Assembly: GCA_938005345.1 (NCBI GenBank)
Contig: CALLNG010000052.1
Coordinates: 1 to 5,134 of the forward strand
Reading direction: 5' to 3'
Origin: an uncultured Clostridia bacterium
Lineage (GTDB): Bacteria; Bacillota; Clostridia; RUG12999
Length of the DNA stretch: 5,134 nt
Shown piece after piece: positions 1 to 5,134 of this stretch (the first letter of the stretch is position 1; every line of letters begins with the position of its first letter). The translations under genes and the position numbers were made by a program. The notes under the pieces were generated by a model. The model searched no databases. It saw only the letters and a program-made list of their open reading frames with translations, and was not told the DNA's origin.

Positions 1-217
1 CTGCGTCTGTGTAATCGTTTGTGGACAAGCCTTTGCCTGCCTCTTCGTCCACCTTGCCGTTTACCATGTCCTTGAGTATACGGCCTTGATTGGCAGAAAG
101 TGCGTCCACCGCCGAATCAGAAAATAGATTGTCAATTATATGGATATATTGATTCTCTCCGGGTTTTGTTATAAATACATCTGGATTTTCCGGCACAGTA
201 ATATGAATTTCTGCCAT
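1..217 (-). CDS. Phage tail fibre/baseplate-type protein, N-terminal 72 residues (partial, 3' end outside window)
   Basis: The start is ATG at 217, one base after the TAA stop of the preceding gene, with a GGGGTG ribosome binding site at 224-229. The frame stays open to base 1, so only the N-terminus is present. Residues 1-30 (MAEIHITVPENPDVFITKPG onward) form a short, probably beta-type leader. Residues 33-50 carry a motif of the form SDSAVDALSANQGR followed by LKD, and residues 54-70 read GKVDEEAGKGLSTNDYT. Both motifs recur in tail fibre, receptor-binding and baseplate proteins of many phages, usually next to repeat or trimerising segments. By position, last of the visible tail genes and downstream of Dit and the hub, it is the best candidate here for a host-recognition fibre. 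The functional C-terminal part is not visible, so an adsorption, carbohydrate-binding or enzymatic domain can be neither claimed nor excluded. Base composition changes abruptly within it, near base 120. Confidence 0.75.
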   Translation of the reverse strand, partial: MAEIHITVPENPDVFITKPGENQYIHIIDNLFSDSAVDALSANQGRILKDMVNGKVDEEAGKGLSTNDYTDA

Positions 218-218
218 G

Positions 219-545
219 TTAAGCACCCCATTTCACTAGCAAATTACCGCTTACATTTGTCATGATAGAATTATCAATCGAAAACAGCGTTAAGCGGTAC
301 TGATACAAATTATTGATGTCCAATTTTGCGATGTCTGTGTTGTCTAACGTAATATAAAATCGGTTGTCCTTTAGTGCATATGTCTTTTCCAATAAAATGT
401 CATCCGTGTCCCCGTTTTGGCTGATTTGAAACCGGATGCTTGTTCCATCCGGCAAAATATCAGTAGAAGAAACTGTAAATTCAAAGGTGTCACCTTTTGA
501 ATATTCAATGTCTGTTCCGGTTTTTGTTTCTTTTATGGTTAGCAC
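219..545 (-). CDS. Small all-beta (Ig-like) phage baseplate accessory protein, 108 aa
   Basis: I place the start at GTG 545 because an AGGAGG site lies 7 bases upstream. The frame continues upstream to a GTG at 578, but that start would put the ribosome binding site inside the gene. The protein looks like one small beta-sandwich: alternating polar and hydrophobic strands, a YSKGDTFEFTV strand at residues 15-25, an LPDGTSIRFQI hairpin at 31-41, an FYITLDNTDIAKL segment at 63-75, and a final YQYRLTLFSID strand followed by GNLLVKW at 100-106. This layout resembles small Ig-like or BppU-N-terminus-like proteins beside baseplate genes of Gram-positive phages. I recognise it by pattern, not from a firm family match. 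There is no signal peptide, membrane segment or catalytic motif. A structural linker or decoration role between the hub and fibre proteins is inferred. At about 36% GC (hand count of 241-540) it is more AT-rich than dit. The next gene starts one base after its TAA stop. Confidence 0.7.
   Translation of the reverse strand: MLTIKETKTGTDIEYSKGDTFEFTVSSTDILPDGTSIRFQISQNGDTDDILLEKTYALKDNRFYITLDNTDIAKLDINNLYQYRLTLFSIDNSIMTNVSGNLLVKWGA
224..229 (-). promoter_or_regulatory. Ribosome binding site of the fibre-type gene, embedded in the end of the 108-aa gene
   Basis: The minus strand reads GGGGTG, formed by the Trp-Gly-Ala codons that end the preceding gene. It lies 6 bases before ATG 217. It is weaker than the other sites in the window, so translation may lean on coupling through the TAA-C-ATG junction. 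Confidence 0.6.
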
Positions 546-550
546 TCGCA

Positions 551-560
551 CACCTCCTCT
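551..560 (-). promoter_or_regulatory. Ribosome binding site fixing the start of the 108-aa gene
   Basis: On the minus strand this reads AGAGGAGGTG, a near-perfect Shine-Dalgarno sequence. AGGAGG ends 7 bases before the GTG at 545, and the site overlaps the TAG stop (559-561) of the preceding gene. It favours GTG 545 over the in-frame GTG codons near 578. Confidence 0.85.
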
Positions 561-1329
561 AAAATATAATAACACCACGCGCCGTATCTGTATTTACATT
601 GCCACGGCGTGCTAGTAAAATGGAACCTTGCTTTTTATAAAAATGCGTCCCGCGGCTGCTATTGTCTGGGAAAGTTGAAATAGCGTGTTCTTCTCCATCC
701 GACAAATCAACAAAACCCGGATATCCTATCCATGAATATGCGGATATCCATCTATCATCATGCGGTATAACGATGGTAAAGTTAGGATTGCCAGTGTCAT
801 AGGATTTCCAAACCCTAGAATCTAGCTGTGGAAAAATATTATCCAGCACGGTCCATAGGCTCACGCCGCTGCCCACTTTAGAAATAGAAAACCGCCTGCG
901 GTCTGTCACAACTTTGTCCGATGAAATTTGCGCCAGCATGACAAAATCTCCTGCCACAGGTTCAGATTGTGCATTCATCAAACGAATCTGGTTATTCAGT
1001 TCATCATTCAAAAAATAGACATAATTCGTTATCCCACTCATAAAATCAATTGTCAATGTATCCTCAATGCGCTTTTTGGCGCCGCTGTCAAACACACAAA
1101 CGCCGCTTTGCACGGTAATTGTATTTTCAGAAATACCCACTGCACATTTATTGCCAATCTGTAAAATTCCCGCCGTTGTCAAATCCGCCGTAATTTGATT
1201 CAGCGCAGATACCGCGCTTTGCGGCGGCGTTTCTGGAAAATGGGAATAATCTGCTGCGCCTAGGTCTACGGCAATATTATTCAGGTCGTTTGCTGTGACC
1301 GTCTGGTCATTCATAAACATATCTGCCAT
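559..1329 (-). CDS. Putative phage baseplate/tail fibre protein, 256 aa
   Basis: The start is ATG at 1329, two bases after the TGA stop of the hub gene and 7 bases after a GGGAGG site. The in-frame TTG at 1344 and ATG at 1335 fall on or against that site and are unlikely starts. The N-terminus (MADMFMNDQTVTANDLNNIA, then DLGAADYSHF) and the middle segments ITVQSGVCVFDSGAKKRI (71-88), NYVYFLND (102-109), PVAGDFVMLAQIS (124-136) and VVTDRRRFSISKVG (140-153) match the general style of uncharacterised baseplate-associated proteins of Gram-positive phages: a beta-rich module in which a surface property is set, read and listed. The C-terminal 100 residues (about 157-256) differ in texture, being rich in aromatic residues and glycine (WKSYDTGNPNFTIVIPHDDRW, SWIGYPGF) and ending in RGVIIF. 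They could be a compact beta domain exposed at the tail tip. A role in attachment or as a fibre scaffold is inferred from position. No catalytic motif is visible. Confidence 0.7.
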   Translation of the reverse strand: MADMFMNDQTVTANDLNNIAVDLGAADYSHFPETPPQSAVSALNQITADLTTAGILQIGNKCAVGISENTITVQSGVCVFDSGAKKRIEDTLTIDFMSGITNYVYFLNDELNNQIRLMNAQSEPVAGDFVMLAQISSDKVVTDRRRFSISKVGSGVSLWTVLDNIFPQLDSRVWKSYDTGNPNFTIVIPHDDRWISAYSWIGYPGFVDLSDGEEHAISTFPDNSSRGTHFYKKQGSILLARRGNVNTDTARGVIIF

Positions 1330-1331
1330 TG

Positions 1332-2291
1332 TCATACCTCCCAATTATTTAATGTCGGTTCCTCGTGGTATGTGGAACCCTCTAGCCACAGGCTTATACC
1401 CGTAACTTGCTTATGTGCCATGCTGCTTCCGGTTTGAAACCGTAACACATCGCCAAGGCCATAGTCTGTGCCAAAATCCAGGTTGCGCGTTTTACAGTCA
1501 AATGTGTGTTCTGCCACATAGCCCGCAAGTTCATCCGCTGCCGCCGTTGGGGACTCTGCCGACAATACCACATCTTGTTTGAATATCCCAGCCTTATCAG
1601 CGGAAGAGATATACGTCCATACGGGCGGGTCAACTTCTGTTCCACTATCCTCTTTGGTTTTCTTATACCAACCTCCATAGGCAACTGTTTTATTGGAAAA
1701 ATCCTCCTGAAAATCCGTAATATTGCGGTTGTTTTCACTTAGCACAATCGGATTCTGTTTGGGCCGCCGAATCCCAAAATACAGGGTTCTATCCTCCATA
1801 TACACAGTAAATCCTAGCTGCATTTTGCTTAAAATTTCTTGTATAAAGCTGTCGGCTGCCTTATAAGTGTCTGTTTCATAGGTTACTGTACCAAATGATT
1901 CCGTAGACGGTTCCGCTTTTAACCAGGGGATATACAGCCCTATCAGGTTATACAGGATGGTTCTAACGTCTCCGCTTGCCTGCGTGATGGTTTGTGGTGG
2001 GAATACCGCTTTATGTAACATGGCGTTCAGGTGGCTGCCAAAAATCCGCTTTTCATTTTTTGTAAATTGGAAGTCCGTCATGTACCCTTGAAATTTTCCC
2101 CACAACACAAGCATTCCCTCAGGATGGGCTTTTACAAACTGCTCCATCTCTGGATTAATAAACACCAATTCAAAGCTCCCATTGTCACAGAACTGGATTT
2201 CCGCATTCATGCTCACATAGCCAACTTTTTTTGAGGATGCAGGCAGAATGAATTTATCGGAAAAATCCAGTGTTTCTAAAACGATGTCCAT
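1332..2291 (-). CDS. Tail hub protein, siphovirus ReqiPepy6 Gp37-like family, 319 aa
   Basis: This protein sits directly after dit, where siphoviruses of Gram-positive hosts encode the tail-tip hub (Tal-like, structurally related to the T4 gp27 ring). The ATG at 2291 has a GAGGTGAT site just upstream. In order, it has an N-terminal beta region with a FSDKFILPASSKKVGYVSMN start (10-29) and a GSFELVFINPE strand (38-48); the helical segment around residues 108-160 (DVRTILYNLIGLYIPWLK, then AADSFIQEILSKMQLGFTVY), typical of this family's middle; and a C-terminal DYGLGDVLRFQTG (276-288) followed by KQVTGISLWLEGS, matching the family hallmark of a Y-x-LGD-V strand followed by a V-T-x-I strand. It ends about 30 residues after this hallmark, so it is only the hub core, with no endopeptidase, lysozyme or fibre extension. 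It should assemble as a ring or plug closing the tail tube under Dit. The family assignment comes from motif and context and was not checked by search. Confidence 0.85.
   Translation of the reverse strand: MDIVLETLDFSDKFILPASSKKVGYVSMNAEIQFCDNGSFELVFINPEMEQFVKAHPEGMLVLWGKFQGYMTDFQFTKNEKRIFGSHLNAMLHKAVFPPQTITQASGDVRTILYNLIGLYIPWLKAEPSTESFGTVTYETDTYKAADSFIQEILSKMQLGFTVYMEDRTLYFGIRRPKQNPIVLSENNRNITDFQEDFSNKTVAYGGWYKKTKEDSGTEVDPPVWTYISSADKAGIFKQDVVLSAESPTAAADELAGYVAEHTFDCKTRNLDFGTDYGLGDVLRFQTGSSMAHKQVTGISLWLEGSTYHEEPTLNNWEV
1336..1342 (-). promoter_or_regulatory. Ribosome binding site fixing the start of the 256-aa gene
   Basis: On the minus strand this reads GGGAGGT and lies in the last codons (Trp-Glu-Val) of the hub gene. 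GGGAGG ends 7 bases before ATG 1329, which is therefore chosen over the ATG at 1335 (one base away) and the TTG at 1344. Confidence 0.85.
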
Positions 2292-2294
2292 GCA

Positions 2295-2302
2295 ATCACC
2301 TC
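2295..2302 (-). promoter_or_regulatory. Ribosome binding site of the hub gene, embedded in the end of dit
   Basis: The minus strand reads GAGGTGAT here. It is made of the last arginine codon and TGA stop of dit and lies a few bases before ATG 2291. Initiation at the hub gene probably depends on ribosomes finishing dit. Confidence 0.75.
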
Positions 2303-3141
2303 ACCGCCATTAGATACAACTTGCTATACGTTGCCATAGCTGAAATGGGCTGCGATAGATCCGTTGTATCAAACTTGATTTTGTTTGTTCCTACGTCAAA
2401 ATAGAAGCCGGAAAGTACCGTATCATCTGTAACCTTGCTGGACAAATTCCCGGAAATGCTGCTTATCACACTGCGCTCGTTCAGGTCCATTGTGATAACC
2501 TCATCTTTCTGCAAAACATGCTGAACCTTGATAAATGCTCCGGTTGTTTCGTTGACTAGGCTAAGCGTGGTATCCTCTTCCTCCGGTTCAGCAGAAGAGG
2601 TGATGGTAATGACCGGATAGGCAATTAGGTCCCCAGAATTATGTACCTCTCCCTCCCGCACCGTTTCTGTAAATACACATGGGAGCGTAAAGGTATCTGT
2701 TACAAGGTTGCGGTATCCCACAATTGCGTGGCTGGTCGTATGGTAGTCTGTAAAATAAGGGTAATCCGCCTGAAACTGCACCGTAAAACCATTGATACCA
2801 CAGTTGTTATGGCGTTCGATATCGTCCAAATTGATACATTTGCAGGAGATTTTCCGCTTGATTCTGCCAAAGTCGCAAAATAGTTCGCCGTCATAATAAA
2901 AGGCTTGCAGCATTTTCATAATCTCATTTTGGCCGCCCATCAAATCCCCGCTGATGGTCATGGTCCGTGCGCCGTCCTTCTTGCCGATGGTTGTCACGCC
3001 GTTTTCTGTGGCAAACTCCACCGTTTCATAGAGTTTCGGCGGAAGCCCAAACCCGCTAAGCTGTGTCAGGTTGAGGGATGGCGAATCACCGCCGCCCATG
3101 TCTATGATTCCGCCAGCCGACACGTAACGCAATCTTGTCAC
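2296..3141 (-). CDS. dit: Distal tail protein (Dit), siphovirus tail component family, 281 aa
   Basis: Dit forms the ring that joins the tail tube to the baseplate or tip. The length (281 residues) and two-part layout fit the family. The N-terminal tube-like domain runs to about residue 135. It includes a GFGLPPKLYETVEF segment (30-43), GARTMTISGDLMGG (57-70), a helix around NEIMKMLQAFYYDGELFCDF (72-91), and the terminal FTVQFQADYPYFTD strand (119-132), whose acidic-x-P-Y-F ending is typical of Dit N-terminal domains. A C-terminal beta-sandwich follows: HNSGDLIAYPVITI (167-180), equivalent to the family's N-x-G-D-x-x-x-x-P-x-I-x-I strand, then LSLVNETTGAFIKV (193-206), VITMDLNERSVIS (215-227) and FDVGTNKIKF (248-257). 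The start is GTG at 3141, because a stop lies two codons upstream in frame and a GGGAG site is 9 bases away. It follows the tape measure gene by 6 bases and precedes the hub gene by 4, the canonical order. Confidence 0.9.
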   Translation of the reverse strand: MTRLRYVSAGGIIDMGGGDSPSLNLTQLSGFGLPPKLYETVEFATENGVTTIGKKDGARTMTISGDLMGGQNEIMKMLQAFYYDGELFCDFGRIKRKISCKCINLDDIERHNNCGINGFTVQFQADYPYFTDYHTTSHAIVGYRNLVTDTFTLPCVFTETVREGEVHNSGDLIAYPVITITSSAEPEEEDTTLSLVNETTGAFIKVQHVLQKDEVITMDLNERSVISSISGNLSSKVTDDTVLSGFYFDVGTNKIKFDTTDLSQPISAMATYSKLYLMAVR

Positions 3142-3147
3142 TTTTCA

Positions 3148-5134
3148 TCACTCCCATTTTTTAGTATGTTGCTGGTAAATCTCGTTTTGTTTTTGTGCCT
3201 CGATAATAGCGTGTGGGGATGTGTTGTTGGCATAAATAACAGTGGAACGGTTATCTGTATACGTATTGGATGTACCTGTGCCTACTGCTGCTGTGGCAAA
3301 CTGCATATTGGGCTGTAGGCCGGACATGCTATTTGCAATTTCCGTTCTCACCCGTTCAAACACGTTCTTTAACTGCGCCATAAACCCTTCGCCATACTGC
3401 TCTGCACTGTCTTCTCCGATTGCAAAGAAATCCTCCGGCACCTTGCCCCATTCTTTTTCAAACTCCGCCATTAGTTCGTCCGTTTGGCTAGCGTATACCT
3501 TTTTCCCGATTTCTTCCGCCAACCGCTGCTTTTCCTGTAAATCCTGGATATACTTGCTATATTCCGCGTCAGAAGCAGAAAGCAAGGCGTTTGCATACGC
3601 CAGTCCTTCTTCTGCGCTCATTTCCGCCAAGGATTGAATCACATCCTCCGGTAATTCGCCGCGTTTTTGGAATAGTTCATCCAGCGCGTGATTGTATTGC
3701 TCCAATAGGCTATTGTCCGCGCTCATATCCGCCAGCCGGGTATAGGACGTTTCGTCATCGCCAATCACCGTTGTAACGGTTTCATACGTTGCATTGCCCG
3801 TCTCTTTCAGCTTGCTTGCTAGGCTTTCCTGCGCACTTTCGATTTCCTCTATCGAATCAAATGCGCTGTCTGCCATATCTTGAAAATGGCTTACAATCTC
3901 GTTTTTGTCATTTTCGATATCTTTTTGCAGTGCGTCATAGATTTTGCGTTCTTTTTCGGCAATAGCCTTCAATTCTTCCAGATACGCCTTGTCGGTTTCA
4001 TTTTTGCTTTCTTTTAAGCGTTCGCTTTCCTCGTTGTAGCGTTTTTCACTGTCCAAAAGCTCTGCATTCATCTCATCCATGGCCTTTTGGACTTCCGTCT
4101 TGCCATCGTCAATCCCAACCGCAATACCTTTCGTTATCATCTTGCCGACTTCGTCACGCATGACTTTAGAAGGAGAATTAATTCCAAATACTGCTTTAAT
4201 AGCGTCAAGAATGTTGTTGCACCATTCTCTGATTTTTCCAACCAACCAATTCCATGATTTGGTAATACCTTCCCAGATTCCTTTCACGATATCGCCGCCA
4301 ACATCAATGATTTTCCACAACAATGATTTTATAGAAGATACGATACTGTCAATAATTTGTGGAATGGCAACCAAAATTCCTTTTATGATGGCAGGCATAT
4401 TTTTTATAAGAGAAGTAAACAGTGTAATGCCCATCTCTACCAGTTTAGGGATATTTTCAGCAAGTGCGCTGATAAGAGATAAAATAATAGTAGGCCCTAC
4501 CGTTATAATTGTTGAGATAATGGTTGGAAGGTCATCAATTAATGAAGTCAGTAGGTCAACGCCAGCTTGCACAATTTGCGGTATGTTATCAATAATAGAA
4601 TTCATAATGCCGCTGATAATTTCCGGTATCACCGCAATAATCGTTGAGATAATGGTTGGAATATCCTTCACAAGCGAGGTCAAAAGTTCTATCCCAGCTT
4701 CTATCAGCTGTGGAACGGCGTCAAGTAACCCATCTACAAGGCTTGTAATGATTTCGGGCAATGCTTCTATTAAAACAGGGATAGCCGCAAGCAGGCCGTC
4801 CGCGAACCCTAAAATAAGTTGCAGTGCGGCTTCGACTATCATGGGGATATTGTTAACTAATGTCTGGACAATGGCTGCAACCATTTCTGTAATTTTGGGT
4901 ATTAGCTGCGGTAACGCTTGCCCTATTCCATTAGCTAGAGCCAAAATGAGTTGCAATGCAGCGTCTGCAAGCATTGGAAGCGATACAATCAACCCATTTA
5001 TCAATGCAAGGAGGATCTGATTCGCAGATTGTGTAATAGAGGGGATAGCTGCTACAATCCCATTTATGAGTGAAAATACAATCTGCCCCGCAAATCCTGT
5101 GGTTTGTGGTAAAAAGGTTAAAAAATTAGAAATC
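3148..5134 (-). CDS. Phage tail tape measure protein, C-terminal part (5' end outside window)
   Basis: The frame is open through the right edge, giving at least 661 residues, so the TTG at 5004 is an internal codon and not a start. The protein acts as the ruler for tail length inside the tail tube and is ejected on infection. From the N-terminal side there is first a long run of hydrophobic amphipathic helices in a 22/44-residue repeat (5112-4321), each unit opening with (I/L/V/M)-P. Next comes a tryptophan-bearing helix (IWEGITKSWNWLVGKIREW, about 4263-4225). Then comes the motif FGINSPSKVMRDEVGK (4188-4141), a classic marker of tape measure proteins of Gram-positive phages. After this is a long charged region rich in Glu and Lys (about 4107-3820) with strong coiled-coil character, and a polar tail with NRSTVIYANN near the C-terminus. 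The repeats could be mistaken for membrane segments, but their periodicity and context argue for the tape measure. No peptidoglycan hydrolase motif is visible in this part. It ends in Lys-Lys-Trp-Glu, its last codons carrying the ribosome binding site of dit. Confidence 0.93.
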   Translation of the reverse strand, partial: ISNFLTFLPQTTGFAGQIVFSLINGIVAAIPSITQSANQILLALINGLIVSLPMLADAALQLILALANGIGQALPQLIPKITEMVAAIVQTLVNNIPMIVEAALQLILGFADGLLAAIPVLIEALPEIITSLVDGLLDAVPQLIEAGIELLTSLVKDIPTIISTIIAVIPEIISGIMNSIIDNIPQIVQAGVDLLTSLIDDLPTIISTIITVGPTIILSLISALAENIPKLVEMGITLFTSLIKNMPAIIKGILVAIPQIIDSIVSSIKSLLWKIIDVGGDIVKGIWEGITKSWNWLVGKIREWCNNILDAIKAVFGINSPSKVMRDEVGKMITKGIAVGIDDGKTEVQKAMDEMNAELLDSEKRYNEESERLKESKNETDKAYLEELKAIAEKERKIYDALQKDIENDKNEIVSHFQDMADSAFDSIEEIESAQESLASKLKETGNATYETVTTVIGDDETSYTRLADMSADNSLLEQYNHALDELFQKRGELPEDVIQSLAEMSAEEGLAYANALLSASDAEYSKYIQDLQEKQRLAEEIGKKVYASQTDELMAEFEKEWGKVPEDFFAIGEDSAEQYGEGFMAQLKNVFERVRTEIANSMSGLQPNMQFATAAVGTGTSNTYTDNRSTVIYANNTSPHAIIEAQKQNEIYQQHTKKWE
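3151..3155 (-). promoter_or_regulatory. Ribosome binding site of dit, embedded in the end of the tape measure gene
   Basis: The minus strand reads GGGAG here, made from the last Trp and Glu codons of the tape measure gene, 9 bases before the GTG start of dit at 3141. The spacing is slightly long but usable, and no other start is possible upstream because of an in-frame TGA at 3145-3147. Confidence 0.7.
4321..5112 (-). repeat. In-frame tape measure repeat array: six 22-residue units, then three 44-residue (18+26) units
   Basis: Read on the minus strand, units begin with a hydrophobic residue plus proline at 5112, 5046, 4980, 4914, 4848 and 4782 (66 bases or 22 residues each). From 4716 the spacing alternates 54 and 78 bases: units start at 4716, 4662, 4584, 4530, 4452 and 4398. 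The 54+78 pairs keep a 132-base super-period. The best DNA match is an 18-base identity (gttgagataatggttgga) at 4511-4528 and 4643-4660, exactly 132 bases apart. The repeats are mostly conserved as protein (for example IPQIVQAGVDLLTSL against VPQLIEAGIELLTSL), which fits an old array that has diverged at DNA level. It is coding sequence and not an independent element. Confidence 0.85.

Noticed and set aside
546..578. Longer start (GTG 578) for the 108-aa gene
   Set aside because: It would place the AGGAGG site inside the coding region and leave no ribosome binding site upstream.
1394..1738. 114-codon minus-strand open frame inside the hub gene
   Set aside because: It overlaps the hub gene in another frame, is rich in Arg, Met and Gln without domain character, and lies wholly within a gene with family motifs.
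2905..3318. 137-codon open frame on the plus strand across the tape measure/dit junction
   Set aside because: It is antisense to two well-supported genes, shows no recognisable motif and has a Cys-rich composition typical of chance frames.
4453..4716. Regular direct repeats as a CRISPR array
   Set aside because: The period is 132 bases, the copies are imperfect and in frame within a coding gene, and there are no unique spacers of constant length.
3148..5004. TTG at 5004 as the start of the tape measure gene
   Set aside because: The frame remains open through base 5134 and the 22-residue repeat continues upstream in register, so the true start is outside the window.
4079..5020. 313-codon open frame on the plus strand
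   Set aside because: It is the antisense of the tape measure repeats. Its Ile/Ser-rich product mirrors the repeat codons, it has no sensible neighbours on that strand, and the minus-strand gene is strongly supported.
4321..5134. Hydrophobic segments as membrane-spanning helices of a transporter or holin
   Set aside because: The segments repeat with a fixed period, contain regularly placed prolines and acidic residues, and belong to a protein carrying the FGINSPSK tape measure motif directly before dit.

Overview
The window is a stretch of a phage or prophage tail-and-baseplate gene cluster. All genes are on the minus strand, so transcription runs from high to low coordinates. The gene order is that of a long-tailed, non-contractile (siphovirus-type) phage of Gram-positive hosts: C-terminal part of the tape measure protein (3148-5134, N-terminus beyond the right edge), distal tail protein Dit (2296-3141), Gp37-like tail hub protein (1332-2291), a baseplate/fibre-type protein (559-1329), a small all-beta accessory protein (219-545), and the N-terminus of a fibre-type protein (1-217, running off the left edge). 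The family content (Dit plus ReqiPepy6 Gp37-like hub), strong AGGAGG-type ribosome binding sites and moderate GC content point to a Bacillota (Firmicutes) host, probably a Clostridia-like gut or anaerobic bacterium. That taxonomic guess is inference only.

The genes are packed head to tail with gaps of 6, 4, 2, 13 and 1 bases. There is no non-coding stretch of any size, and I see no promoter, terminator, RNA gene, insertion sequence or CRISPR array. At four of the five junctions the ribosome binding site of the next gene lies in the last codons of the gene before it. At the fifth it overlaps the stop codon. This indicates one late-transcribed, translationally coupled structural operon.

Functionally, the tape measure sets tail length and fills the tail tube. 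Dit and the Gp37-like protein form the ring and hub at the tail tip. The three genes that follow are the place where host-recognition parts normally sit. The hub protein is short (319 residues) and has no C-terminal enzymatic or fibre extension, so receptor binding and cell-wall penetration must be carried elsewhere, most likely by the downstream proteins.

The most notable signals are an ordered 22-residue repeat in the tape measure that changes to an 18+26 pattern while keeping a 44-residue (132-base) super-period, a low-GC patch inside that gene, and a sharp GC rise at about base 120 where the LSANQGR-type fibre module starts, which looks like a modular exchange boundary. I found no evidence of a previously undescribed defence, regulatory or mobile system: this is a fairly ordinary tail module with mosaic features.
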